Shown piece by piece: positions 25,583 through 38,014 of a stretch of DNA of 64,000 bases (its first letter is position 1; each line of letters opens with the position of its first letter). The DNA comes from Prochilodus magdalenae (lineage: Eukaryota > Chordata > Actinopteri > Characiformes > Prochilodontidae): positions 248,001 through 312,000 of the forward strand of contig JAMWET010006979.1 of NCBI GenBank assembly GCA_024036415.1, given 5' to 3'. The translations under genes and the position numbers were made by a program. Below the pieces are notes generated by a model. It saw only the letters and a list, made by a program, of their open reading frames with translations, did no database searches and was not told the DNA's origin.

Positions 25583-28500
25583 GATAATAATAATAATAAT
25601 ATGTTGTCTTGTACAACAGAGAAAAAAGTTAATGTATTTTACTAAATGATTACAAAGTCAAATTTCCTTCTTTGTTTCCTTGTTTTATCAGTTGTACACC
25701 ACACACCACAGGCTTGCTGGGCTGAGAAGCTTCAAGCAGTTAAAAACAAATGACACCATATCAAAATGAAAACGAAACGAAAGCAACATTTGTGATGCAT
25801 GCTGATTTTAAATATAAATTTCTCTTATTGTGAAGAATTCCACCAGACTGACCACCTCGAGTCACGCTGTATTCAAATCCACAGATTCAGTCTGGCATTG
25901 GCCCAGTTGGGAACTGTTTCTGTAAACATGTAGTCAGACCAATCAGCTGTCTCTGATGAGACACAGTGACAGTTCTGTAGATGACACGTATCGTATGTCT
26001 TTGATATGGATTATATCTGTGTCTTGGTTTCTATAATTAAGTTGTTTATTGCTTTCTTGCTTTTAGTTAGTAACTCCTTTTACATACTCATTACTGCAAC
26101 GTGCCTGGCTCAGGATTGATACACATTGTGTTTTTAACATACACATAATGATGTATACAAATCATTTTGGAAATTTTAGACAGTGATGCTCATATGAGGC
26201 TGCTGAATTCACAGTGGCTAGCTTTTTTTCCTGACATGCCACCAACTCACAAAGTCAAGGCGAACAACCTGTGTTTCCCACTAGTAATTACAACATTTTG
26301 GTAGCATCATGTGCACTCACATCATAAACATGTTATTTCTGACATGGTTCAAAGTCGGCATTACATTAAGGTGGGTTGATTTGAACCTCCCTAGTGCAGA
26401 AGATCACCAGGACCTAACTTTTATTATGCAAACCTCATGCCCAGTAATTACACACTTGCCTCCTTGCTTATGTGTTTTCTAACAGTGTATAGGTGTATGT
26501 AATCTATGAAATGGGCAAAGTTGTGGACAAAAAGCAGGCTTCAAAATGGCTGCCTTCACATTTTTTAGCTGTGCATTTTTTGCAGGGGGAGGGTGTGGTT
26601 GGTAATAAATTTTATTCCCACTTTAGTCTTCCACCAATAACACAATACTACCCATGCTAAGACGATAAAGTCTTTCTTTGAGTCATGTAAAGAGATACTG
26701 TAGTTTTCCATTAACGCAATTTTACTGGATAACTGAACATACTTTGAGGAGAATGCTAACTTCTAGTTCTGTTCTATCAGCCAACAGACACCCACAAAGG
26801 CTAGCATCAAGATATGGGATAATGATGGAGCGAGAGAGAGCACCATCCTACACAACAAAAGAAAGCAGGGCCAACTACTCTGTTTTGGACTCTTGGACTG
26901 TAGTCTTGGCTGAGCTACATTTGGGTAAATAAAAAGGCTGTGTATTTTTGAATATTTGAATATTCCTTTAAGCTTGTAAATATTTTTAGGGAAAAAACCT
27001 GAGCAGTTGTTTCAGAACTGAAAAAGAACTGAGTTCAGAACTGAGTCCTGTCTTTCTTGTGAGCCGAACAAAAATACATCTGACTCACTGAAAAGAGCCA
27101 GAGTGCCCATTACTATGCTAAACTGAACTACTGAACAGCGCATGGCTTTGCATGCAACATATACCAAACAAAAAGGATGTTTCAAGATTAAACCATGTCT
27201 TTTTGACCAAAACAATGTTGTGGTTTGACCTGATCTGGTTTAGTGCTCACTGCTTACTGAGCAGAACACCTGATCCCTGCGTCATTGTCTTGATACCCTT
27301 CGCTGACTGGGCTTACCCACTGCAAGAAACTGGCGGCAGTGCGGAAGCATTCCTTTTTTCAGTATAGCCAACTGACGACTGGATGTTTGGCAGATTTAAT
27401 TACAGTCAGCAGTGCCACTTAAACCAGCAGTGTTGGGATGCTATGTAATAGTTCTTCTTGTCACTTCAGCTTATACAGTTTATATACTGAAATACATAAA
27501 AATAAGAGATCCAATAATACCTGCAGAGTATTCCTGTTTCTACCAATATTAAAGCACAATATTAAAGATGACTATTGTTCTTGTTGTCTTTTTAAAGCAT
27601 TCATTCTATTTTCAAACCCTCCTACCTGTCCTGTGTTGTGTACTGTAACCATGCATGCACTTCAGTGTTTTCATTTGTGTTCTGTTTTGCTGCATGTTGA
27701 AAAATGATGCCTATTCCAGTAGTAACTGACTGAATAGTGACAGCCTGCAAAAAGAACAGTAGAAGCAGCAGAGATTAAGAGTGTCAGTCTTCAGTGGGCT
27801 GAAAAGTGAAAACAGCAGATTGAAAAAGGTCAGCAAGACGACAATCTTTGTTAGAAGAACTCCACCCTGCTCTGAGGGTCTGCTGAATTGGGAGAGTGAT
27901 TGGAAGTTGATAAGGCAGATGGAGAGCAGAAGGCAAACAGAAGACCTAGGAGATATTCTGAGGAAACCGAGAGAGAGATTGCTCTGAGAGAGATAAGGCT
28001 CAGTACAGTGATAAGGACTTCCCTGATGAAAGAGATCATGGAACTCAGACCCTTCAATATGCACCTAATCTGGTATCTGAGAAGAACATTCCGATCAGTA
28101 CTCAACAAACCTGATGAACACTCAGTAGTAACAGAGCATCCACAAACCTGGTTAACCCTCAAAACCTCTTTTAGCCTAATCTCTACCTGCCGCATCTGTA
28201 TTGCCACATATTCTTATGTACACTGTACAGAAAACTCACAGACTTAAAATACACTTATAATACATAATGTATATGTATAATACTGAACATATCAACAGCA
28301 CATCACTGTGCCGATCCACAATAGGCTATAGATAGAGACAGAAAAGGAATGACACTGTGATAGGTCAAATATTACGAGTTTTCCACTTACAGAGGACTAT
28401 TGATCAAGACTATCATAACTGGAGACTAAACTTAGTTTTTTAGTTTGGAACTGGAGTGGTAAGGCTTTTGCTTCCAAACACTACGAATCAATAGTCATCC

Positions 28501-31500
28501 AAATTGCCCATATACAGTCTGTAACAGTACATCACCAAAGATTCCGATATGACAATGACACATTTAGACCCAAACTTATTTATTCACTTTTCATATTTGA
28601 GATTGATTGACTAATTCCCTCAACATGCAATGTTTTAAGCATTATAGGAGAAAATGGTATTGGTCATTTTCACTTGAATCAGAGATGTTTTGTTTCTATT
28701 GCTCATTATGCCTATATGGCATAACATATGTAAAAATGAAATAAATAAAAATGGAATAAATAAAACGTATTGAATGTTTTGTTCTGTTGTACAGAAAATA
28801 TATAAATATATTACTTGAGCTAAAAACAATGTTTATGAAGACAACTTGACCCGGGATATTATTGCTGTTGTTTACAGTTGAACATAAGAGGAGGATTAAT
28901 GCTGGCATTGATGCAGATTGAGTAGGTTGAGATTTGATTTAAGGATGTTTTTTTACAGAAATGGTTAGAGTTTCTGTTCTAGTTATAGTGTTGGTTACCG
29001 ATGTTAGCCTCATAGCTCCAGTTCTAAACTAAAGAAGTACATTTTGGATCAGTTATATCTGGGGAAAGTGGAAAATTAAAGCTGGGCAGTAGGCATTTAT
29101 TTATTTAAAAAGCCACTAACCCTACCAAAAAATATAAATACATGAATAATGAACCATTGTGATATCAAGTAAATAAGTTTGTTGACATAATCGTCCACTT
29201 CTAGATTAAGCCAAGTTACTGTCTAGAAGCTGCTCCATCGAATTAATTATTTACACTGGCAGTGGCATGTTTAGGTTTTACAAGAAATGTGACTTAGACT
29301 GTCTTTACACCTTGTTTATTGCTGAAGTCTGCATAAGAGTTTGGCTTTTGTACTACATTCGTTGCATTTGGTTTGATATTACATGTATCATAATTAAAGT
29401 CATAATATTAAACCACAGATGATACACGTTGCCAAATCAAATCTACATCTTCACTATTGTTTTAGTGCTTGTCTGTCTTAATTAGAAGCAGTAAACTGAA
29501 ACAGAGTCCACTTGGAAGCAGACAGAAACCTACAGCTTGGTTGACCATGGTTCGATTCTTTGGTACAGACCCAAGTACACACAATGTGTTCTATTAAAAC
29601 AAACTGAACTAGAGCAAAGTCAGATAGATCTGCATCAAATGACACACTTTAAAGAACCATACAACCATATTTGAAAGAAATTTAAATGGTTGAGTCCTCC
29701 AGTCACTTTCTACTGAGGTGATGTCAACCTGGGTCAAGTCCCTGGCTGTGGTGCACAATGTGTGAGACTTTGTTTTGACATCTTTCATAAGCAAATTACT
29801 CGAAAGCATTTACTTGTATATTTAACTGGAAAAATAGAAGCCAACTCCTCAGGTCCATTTGTGGGATGCTCACTCCAAGACCCATGTGAAAAGTATCTTA
29901 TGGCACAATCTGTGAAACATTAAACGGAGTATTCAGTTGCAGTACATGTAAATGCACCGTTAAAGAGAAGATGGATGAGATCATGTTGGCAATATGATGG
30001 TAACACTGAAATCTGTACATAACGTGCTGAGCAGTTTAGGTAGCCTAAACCCACAATTGCATTACATCATTAGCCACAAAATGTCATGGATCATGCCTGT
30101 TGGAGAGAGTTGTTTTGCTTGCATAAATCTTCTTGTCACTGTGTATGTTCTATTCATATGTGGAAACACACAAGGAGCCGTGGGCTGCATGCTTGTGGGA
30201 TGCGTCGCACCTAATGGCATTAAATTTGTGTCTGAGACGAGTTACGTAACTGATGTTTCTGAGGTTTGAGCAGAAAAGTGGAAACCCTCTGTTACCATGG
30301 AAACCACAGTCCCGACTGGCTTCTGTTGTGCTACAGGACTTGCCAGGCAGATACAGCCACGGGCCATTCCCTGAAACACCCACCGCATTGCTGAATCTCA
30401 TTTGGAGAAATGGCTGGGTAATAAACACTGAGACACACACACACATCATTCCAGCATATTTTGAACTATTTCCCAGCTCAATTATATCTCTCACTTGTAG
30501 TGATGGGCTCTTTACGTCCAAACTACTGCATGTGATACTGAGAGTGTGATGAAGGCTACTGCACAAGAAAGGGGGACACTCCCAGGAGAAGCTGATAATT
30601 TGAGAACAGCACAAAAATGGGTTTAATTTAAAGCAAGGTTGTCCTCGTGCACACCTGCAGCCACATCTTTAGTGTTTGTCCTGATGCTGATACAAGTGAT
30701 TCAACTCATCAGCCAGTGAAGAACCTGTTCCTTGGTTAAAAATGGGCATTAGAGGAGTAAAAAACACTGTGGTGTACATTACGAGGGTACTCCAGTACCA
30801 GGATTTAAAACATAAAATTAAAACATTTAGCAAGAAACATCAAGCACAATCCCTTTTCCCTGTGCATTCAGTCTGTCACTAGTAATTATATAAATGTATT
30901 ATATTCTACTTATTATTTTGATGATAATGATTAATTAACTTCACTCGAACCATAGAAAACCATGCCCAGTCATTACTGTATTTTGTCAAAAGATGAGTAA
31001 GCTTTTAAGGGCCCAGTTTAGCAGTCCAAGGCCTCGTTTCAGTGTCTTTATTTAATACACCCTCGCTCACACCTACTCATCACTCAGACGTGCGTCACGC
31101 TCACGGTGGCCTAGGCTGAGAAAAGGGTTAACTCTTCTCAGCGTGACAGATGAGGTAAAACCATGCAAACTTTTCAATATAAAGATTTTAACTTGGTAAG
31201 TTTGGATATGACATAAATAATTTAGAATAATTATTTTGTCTGGATATAAACTGGCATACAGCCATGGTGCATTAGTTTGCTTTTTGGTGTTATGAGCCAT
31301 GAAGCCTTTAGCTTGCTAACCAGCCAGTGAGCTAAGTGATGAAGTAGCAGCAGCCATGTGTAAGAGATTAAGCATTCAACTTCCAGCAGTACTGCAGTGA
31401 CTTATAAGCGGCATCGTCTGCCATTATTTTCAGGTTTGAAAAGAGAACTGATGCTGACGCTTTGTTCACTCACCCCCTGAGGATTCATCTAACACCCTTC

Positions 31501-31526
31501 GCTTGAGAAACTGAATCACGACTGTT
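24807..31526. other. Gene-poor spacer
   Basis: No exon with family similarity is present. Overlapping frames of about 115 codons on both strands at 27.7-28.25 kb, and a 154-codon - strand frame at 30150-30614, are not recognisable and have no supporting splice or promoter context. The block at 30.15-30.55 kb is less AT-rich and motif-dense and may be regulatory (see findings). Confidence 0.4.
25540..25601 (+). repeat. (TTG)n(TTA)n(TAA)n compound microsatellite, self-complementary
   Basis: A GTT/ATT trinucleotide run is followed directly by ATA/AAT units (TTATTATT...TTGATAATAATAATAA). The two halves are inverted complements, so the tract can fold into an all-AT hairpin. The run of leucine then isoleucine codons in one frame is an artefact of the repeat. 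Confidence 0.95.
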
Positions 31527-31530
31527 TTAA

Positions 31531-31782
31531 TATATCGTCGCTGTCCAATAAAAACATGTATCTCCATTTTTGTTGATTTTTACTTTCATGCATCATTTCA
31601 TCACAAAATTTGCCATTTACATTGTGCAAAAATTTCATGATGACTGGGCCAACAGAAATGGCCCAAAACTGTTCGGACAACTATATGGTTCCATTGGCTT
31701 ACATTATAATTAAACTAGGTTTTGGGCTCTCCTGTAAAGTTAATATTTGGAGATACTTTTTTTTCATTGGACAGCGACGATA
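31531..31782. mobile_element. Palindromic miniature element flanked by TTAA
   Basis: The left end (TATATCGTCGCTGTCCAATA) and right end (CATTGGACAGCGACGATA, the inverted complement) form terminal inverted repeats of about 35 bp that continue inward to GTATCTCC / GGAGATAC. The element is 252 bp and is bounded on both sides by TTAA (31527-31530 and 31783-31786), consistent with a target-site duplication. It has no coding frame. TTAA duplications are typical of piggyBac-type transposition, but the ends do not start with the usual CCC, so the superfamily is uncertain. Confidence 0.8.
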
Positions 31783-32864
31783 TTAAACAAAAAAAAGATA
31801 GGTCGACAAAACATACAGTGAAAACTGTAATTAAAATGTAATTAAAATGTATAGAATATTTTAGGCTTTGTTTCTTAATAGGTACTACATACAAATTAAA
31901 TATGATCGTTATCATTATGCAGCTCTTACCACATTATTTACTGCCAGTTTGTCATATATGTAAATGTAATCATTTCATAAATGGAACTGAATTTACTGGA
32001 GTACACGTTAAAGCTTTAAACTTTTACTGATGTTTAATATACATTACGATTTATAGTCTGATCCTAACAATGTCTGGTTGGTTAAAACGAACAGAAAACA
32101 TATTAAAACACTCAATGAAGCAGGAGAGTTAAAAAAAGGAGAGTCATACATTTAAGCTGCAATACATTCTCCTATGCAGAGTGAATGAGAGTGCAAGGCA
32201 ACAGCAGGCAACACTGCGTTCATGCTTTTTTCATCCCACATCTGAACATTTTTTGTGTGTCATATTTGTTTGCTACCACAAACAAAAGCTCTTTATCCTG
32301 ACAAAAAAGGAAGTTGGCTAATCATATATTGTGTAAGTGGTAATATTGCTGAGAGTTAGTGATGTATGCTCAGTGCAAAGAGTACAAATCCATGTTGAGG
32401 CTTAATGTGGGTGTCTGAGATCTAAAATCAAATAACGCAAATGGAAATGCAGCATTATTAAATTAGTTTGCAATAAAAAGGGAGTGCTCTCAAGTGGAAA
32501 TGGTAGCAAGTTGGAAATGTTATTTATTTATTTTTATAAGCCTGAGCACCTCGCTCTCGCTAATGGCATCCCAATATTCTGCTTCGGCTGGCATGCTCAA
32601 TTTGCCATAGAAATTTTATTATGGGTGCTTAACTAATGTTCCTCTGTTGTCATATTCAAGTTGCTCCCTCAAAAATGCAAACATAATTTTGCCGAAAGCT
32701 GATATTTTTACAGAAACCACCAACAAATCAGTATTATGATTACACCAGTTAGGCATAATACTAAAACCACCATATGTTTCTACATTTATTGTCCATGTTA
32801 TTAGCTGCACTGTAGTTTTGCAATGTCCTACTGCAGTACTTCTGATTCTCTGCATAATTTGTTA

Positions 32865-33245
32865 GCCTCATTTCACTCAGGTCTTCAGTGGTCAGGACCC
32901 CCCACAGGACCACCACAGTTCAGGTATTGTGTGGGTGGTAGATCATTTTCAGCACTGCAGTGACACTTATGTGATGGTGGTGTGTTAGTGTGTGTTACGC
33001 TGGTGTGAGTGGATCAGACACAGCATGCTGCTGGAATACTTAAACACTGTGTCCACTCACTGTCCACTCTATTAGGCCATTCTACCACGTTGGGCCACAA
33101 TTCAGGGAAGATAGCTCATCTGTATCTGCACAGTTTGGGTTGATTATTCTCTAGCTTTTACTCAGAGGTCACAGATTCCTGTCCCAAAGGACTGTGTTGG
33201 CTGGATATTCTTGGTTGGTGGACTAAACAGTCCACCCAAAAGTGA
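32865..33245. mobile_element. Fragment of a palindromic non-autonomous DNA element (copy 1)
   Basis: This contains the phrases GTGGTCAGGACCCCCCACAG, GGATCAGACACAGCA, GTGTCCACTCACTGTCCACTC and TTGGTGGACTAAACAGTCCA, which recur in the copies at 46.13 and 49.43 kb. The outer arms are missing or diverged. No protein is encoded. Confidence 0.7.
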
Positions 33246-33289
33246 AACCACCAGGAGGAAGACCAGCATCATGCTCACAACTGCATGTA

Positions 33290-33465
33290 AGATTAGGAGT
33301 ACAGGGGTACACTTTACATTAAGTGAAGTAAAACATTATTTAACATTAAGTAATACACTAGGTAATTTCTACTTAACATTAGTTAAGCATTATAACCACT
33401 TTATGTGTAGTAATGTATTACTTCATGTTAGTCAACACTGTAATGCATTCAATGTATAATGCTAC
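33290..33465. repeat. TTAACATTAAGT-type degenerate repeat
   Basis: Variants of 'aacattaagtaatacactaggtaa' recur about four times in direct and inverted orientation over 170 bp. It resembles a dispersed AT-rich fish repeat, but I cannot define its ends. Confidence 0.4.
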
Positions 33466-34394
33466 TAGTACAAGCATAACCAAATAACAGACTTTTTTGC
33501 GGAACTAACTGTTTATAGAAGTACAGTTCCCAACTACCTGATGATTTTATTAAACCTTAAGCACATGACTAATTCTGCTACAAAAATGTTATCATGGAGA
33601 GCATGTAACAAGGAAATATCTGCACTGCGAGTGTCTATAGAAGCCTGCATGAGCAATTTGGTGGCAGCTGACATACTTTCTTATCCAGAAATAACAGTAA
33701 AGTAATGACAAAGAGCTGTAAAGAGAGCCACAGGGCATCTTTTGGCCCATATTGGAAGATTTTCTCAAAGGGTCTCCAAACTGCTCTTCATTAATAAGCA
33801 AATGAGCACGACTCTTACAGAAAAAGGCACTCTGTTTCATTTGGAGATATTGTCTGCTTTGAAATATAACAGTTGGCTCATACCCAGAAATAGCTAAATA
33901 AACTGTCTAGTACCCATTTTCCTGGGTTGTGGTGTCTTACAGATATTATATAATGAAATACGGGATTTTTCCAGCATTGTAACTTTTCTTGAACATACCA
34001 CTGCTCCTCTTGTTTTCCCCCAATCCTGTTTTTCCCCTACATTATTTATGCCCATGAACATCTTCACTGGAACCAAAAAATTCAGCTTGTTCAGTTTAAT
34101 CGGAACGAATTTTATGTTGTACAAAGTTGGGAAAATAAACCTGGGGAGCATTCAAGCTAATAAAATGTTCTTTGATCTCTTACCAATTACACGCCTTTAA
34201 GTAATGGATGTATAAGTAATTCAAACACTATACCAAATATAAAGGTCTACACATAGGCATGATTACCAGTGAGGATAATGGGGACACGTCCTTACTACAT
34301 TCTCACAACCTTTCAACATTTTTGACAAACTGTGCCTCAAGTGGTGGCATGGTTTGTCTTCACTATAGGGATATTTTATTATGGCTTTTATATT

Positions 34395-34572
34395 GGGGTG
34401 CTTAATCCTGGTCCTGGAGACCTAAAACCCTGCATAGTTTGGCTCCAACCCAAATCTAACACACCTGATTGAGGTAATCAAGGCCTTCAGGGGCATCGGA
34501 ATATTACAGCCCGGTGTGTTGGATATGAACTTTCCAGCATGGTAGATCTCCGGGACCAGGATTGAGCACCCT
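34395..34572. mobile_element. 178-bp inverted-repeat miniature element
   Basis: The left end GGGGTGCTTAATCCTGGTCC and the right end GGACCAGGATTGAGCACCC are inverted complements with few mismatches, extending inward through CTGGAGACCTA / TAGATCTCCGGG. The interior has a second nested pair around AACACACCTGATT. There is no coding capacity. It is a non-autonomous DNA element type that I believe is widespread in fish genomes. Confidence 0.75.
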
Positions 34573-34763
34573 GGTCAACATTGATCAGGCTCTTCTCTGA
34601 TAATGCTCCATTGCCAATGAATTTCTTTTCTTGCTCTAAAATGTATAGAAATTGACAACTGACACCCATAAACTTTGCTTTGTGGTCAGGACAATGATGT
34701 TTTGAAAAGTTATCAATTGTCCAGGACTTTCAGTCAGTTGACCTCAAGTAGCTCCTGGAACTA

Positions 34764-36322
34764 CAAACCGGATTCCACACTAAACAAATTGTGAATAAAA
34801 ACTGAATGCAATGATGTGGAGATGCCAACATCTAATATTTTATTCAGAATAGAACCCAAATCACAGATCAAAAGTTTAAACTGAGAGAATGTATCATTTT
34901 AAGGGAAAAATATGTTGTTTCAAAATTTCATGGCGTCAACAAATCCCAAAAAAGTTGGGACAAGGCCATTTTTACCACTGTGTGGCATCCCCCCTTCTTC
35001 TTACAACACTCAACAGACGTCTGGAGACAGAGGAGACCAGTTTCTCAAGTTTAGAAATAGGAATGCTCTCCCATTCATGTCTAATACAGGTCTCTAACTG
35101 TTCGTCTTGGGCCTTCTTTGTCGCACCTTCCTCTTTATGATGCGCCAAATGTTCTCTATAGGTGAAAGATCTGGACTGCAGGCCGGCCATTTCAGTACCT
35201 TCTCCTACGTAGCCATGATGTTGTGATTGCTGCAGAATGTGGTCTGGCATTATCTTGTTGAAAAATGCAGGGTCTTCCCTGAAAGAGATGACGTCTAGAT
35301 GGGAGCATATGTTCTTCTAGAACCTGAACATAGTTCTCTGCATTAATGGTGCCTTTCCAGACATGCAAGCTGCCCATGCCACAAGCACTCATGCAACCCC
35401 ATACCATCAGTGATGCAGGCTTCTGAACGGAGCGTTGATAACAACTTGGGTTATCCTTGTCCTCTCTGGGCCGGATGACATGGCGTCCCAGTGTTCCATA
35501 AAGAACTTCAAATCGGGACTCATCTGACCACAGAACAGTCTTCCATTTTGCCACACTCCCCTGGCCCAGTGCAAATGTCTGAGCTTGTGGAGCTTGCTTA
35601 GAAATGGCTTCCTTTTTGCACTGTAGAGTTTTAGCTGGCAACGGCGGATGGCACGGTGGATTGTGTTCACTGACAATGCTTTCTGGAAGTATTCCTGAGC
35701 GCATTCTGTTATTTCCTTGACAGTGGCATTCCTGTTTGAGGTGCAGTGACGTTTAAGGGCCCGGAGATCACGAGCATCCAGTAGAGTTTTACGGCCTTGA
35801 CCCTTACGCACAGCGCATGTTCCAGATTCTCTGAATCTTTTGATGATGTTATGCACGGTTGATGATGATAACTTAAAAGTCTTTGCTATTTTACGCTGGG
35901 TAACACCATTCTGGTATTGCTGCACTATCTTTCTGCGCAGCAATGGTGGAATTGGTGATCCTCTTACCATCTTGGCTTCAGAGAGACACTGACACTCTGA
36001 GAAGCTCTTTTTATACCCAATCATGTTGTCAATTGACCTAATTAGTGTTAATTGGTCTTCCAGCTGTTCGTTATATGCTCAATTTCCTTTTTCCATCCAC
36101 TTATTGCTACTTGTCCCAACTTTTTTGGGATTTGTTGACGCCATGAAATTTTGAAACAACATATTTTTCCCTTAAAATGATACATTCTCTCAGTTTAAAC
36201 TTTTGATCTGTGATTTGTGTTCTATTCTGAATAAAATATTAGATGTTGGCACCTCCACATCATTGCATTCAGTCTTTATTCACAATTTGTTTAGTGTCCC
36301 AACTTTTTTGGAATCCGGTTTG
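34764..36322 (-). mobile_element. Tc1-like transposon with long inverted repeats and broken transposase
   Basis: The element is 1,559 bp, begins CAAACCGGATTCC, ends GGAATCCGGTTTG and is flanked by TA at 34762-34763 and 36323-36324, the standard Tc1/mariner target. The inverted repeats are about 200 bp (34764-34963) and 212 bp (36111-36322). The 12-bp difference is a gap just inside the left terminus. Both inner repeat ends carry the motif CCAACTTTTTTGGGA or its complement. Outside the gap the arms are nearly identical, so insertion is fairly recent. The transposase is on the - strand. Confidence 0.93.
35100..36024 (-). pseudogene. Tc1-like DD34E transposase, frameshifted
   Basis: The - strand frame starting at 36024 encodes the N-terminal helix-turn-helix region (VTQRKIAKTFKLSSSTVHNI) and the linker. 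The reading then shifts frame near 35560. The second frame supplies the first catalytic aspartate in WSDES (D codon about 35522-35524) and the second in QQDNARPH (about 35252-35254). A further shift near 35200 leads to PDLSPIENIW with the catalytic glutamate near 35152. Spacing of about 34 residues between the last two fits DD34E. At least two frameshifts make the enzyme inactive. The cut-and-paste enzyme would have acted in the nucleus on the flanking inverted repeats. Confidence 0.88.
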
Positions 36323-36329
36323 TACTTGA

Positions 36330-37590
36330 TTAAGGAACTTTCTAGAACTGTCGGGACGTGTGCAGCAGTATAAACACAGGTGAGTTAAAACAATCATTTC
36401 AGTTTATGTTCCAGCAGAGTAAGTGGATACTGAATATATTTAATTTCAATGGCATCAAGAAATCACTGCATCCAGCAGATGCATTTTGCATTCGTGGCCA
36501 ATTTGTCACGGCAAGAGTCAAAAGTTAAGATGTGCAAAGCCTACAAAGTATTACTGTCAGGGATCAAGAAAAACGTCTGGCAAGTGCAAGTGCTGCAAGG
36601 AAACTCTTAATAGTAACGATGGAAAATTGTTGCTCATTTAGATCCAGAATTTATTTTGCAAAGTTTTGAGGATTCAAGTTTAAAAGTTCTGTTACAATTT
36701 TTTTGTTTTATCAAAATATATATTACATTACAGTATATATCTTATGTGCTGCTTACTAAGCTCATAAATACATATTTTTTAACATGCTGGTCACAGAGGC
36801 AAAGTGTGTGCTGAACATAGCTGTTTTTATTTATGTTTTACACAATCGGAATACAAGACATAAAAGCCAGGAACAATAAATCATTACGTACTTTAATTAT
36901 CAGTTTTGCAACTACAGATTCTGTTCTGGTTCACACACCTAATTTGGAACAGTTTGCTGCATTTCCATCAAAAAATATTAAACAAATATCAAAAAAACAT
37001 TATAAAAAAGTTCTGAACCCACAAAGTTTGTACCCAGCTGGAAGCAAAGAATAGTTGGTTCCTCAGCACGAACTGTGTGTCTGTTGTGGAGGAAGGAGAA
37101 TCGTGCTGAGGTATCACGTAGTTGATCTGCCCTTGCTTTTTAAGCACAAATGCCTGCAGGTAATCTACCAGGTTGTTACTACTGTTTACTATTACTGTGT
37201 AAAGCCCTTTAATGATGTTGCTGACATATTTTTTGATGTTCCTTAGTTAAAAAAAATAAGATAAAAACTGGTCCAAATGCAGGCTGATTTCCTGAATATC
37301 TCCAGGGTTCTAAGAAACCTAAATGGAACACAAATATGGAAACACGAGGTTAGTCTTGTTGAAATTGGCATGTATGTCCCTGAAAAAGATGGCATCTAAA
37401 AGACAGCACATTACTCCAAAATAAACCCAGTATTAAAAATCCCTGCACAGTATGCCTTACCAAAACACAGTGAAGTTGATAAGATATCCTTGCATTATTT
37501 TGGTTCTAATAGAGATAGATTTATACATTTTCCATTGTGAATTTGCATTTTACATACTGTTATTTTTTGTTTTCACTTAGTGGGTTTGTT
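36330..37590. other. Spacer, no gene seen
   Basis: AT-rich sequence with short frames only (longest 73 codons, not recognised). No splice-bounded exon or repeat terminus was identified. Confidence 0.45.
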
Positions 37591-37980
37591 AAAACCCATA
37601 CTACCCACTCTGCTGGATCTACACACTTCCAGAACCAGGAAGCATGCAGTGAAGCATCATTGACCCATCACACCCTGGCCATCCCGTTCCGGCGTCTTCC
37701 CTCAGGCCGGCGCTTTAGCCAGATGAGAATCGAGACAACCAGGCTACGGGGAACTTCTTCCCATATGCCATCACACTCATGAACAGCTGAACATTACAAT
37801 AAATATAAAAAGCATCATACATCACCCCATCCTCTGTACTGAGTGTCTCAGACTGATGGTTCTTCTAGTGCTGCACTTTTAAGCCTTAATCTGCCTCTAC
37901 ATCCGGACTGCTGCACTATGCACTGTAATATACATATACAGTTACACATAATGTAAGATTTACAGGTATGTAAGGTATTG
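37590..37980 (+). mobile_element. 3' tip of a non-LTR retrotransposon (LINE)
   Basis: The + strand translates to fragments such as DPSHP, PSGRRFSQMRIETTRLR and SSHMPSHS, in the order seen at the C-terminus of many fish LINE ORF2 proteins just after the reverse transcriptase. A short 3' UTR-like segment and a GT microsatellite follow. Reverse transcriptase motifs are absent, so this is a heavily 5'-truncated copy. I cannot choose the clade. Confidence 0.6.
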
Positions 37981-38014
37981 GGTGTGTGTGCGTGTGTGTG
38001 TGTGTGTGTGTGTT
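37981..38014 (+). repeat. (GT)n microsatellite
   Basis: A GT run with one C interruption, directly after the LINE 3' fragment. Such tracts often mark the tail of a retrotransposed copy. Confidence 0.9.

Noticed and set aside
25440..25649. Poly-leucine/poly-isoleucine membrane-like protein
   Set aside because: An artefact of the TTG/TTA/TAA repeat.
27700..28250. Four overlapping frames of 68-118 codons on both strands
   Set aside because: No homology recognised; open frames on both strands at once point to base composition rather than a gene.
37981..38014. Possible CRISPR-like or regulatory array
   Set aside because: It is a plain GT microsatellite; no spaced direct repeats are present anywhere in this eukaryotic window.
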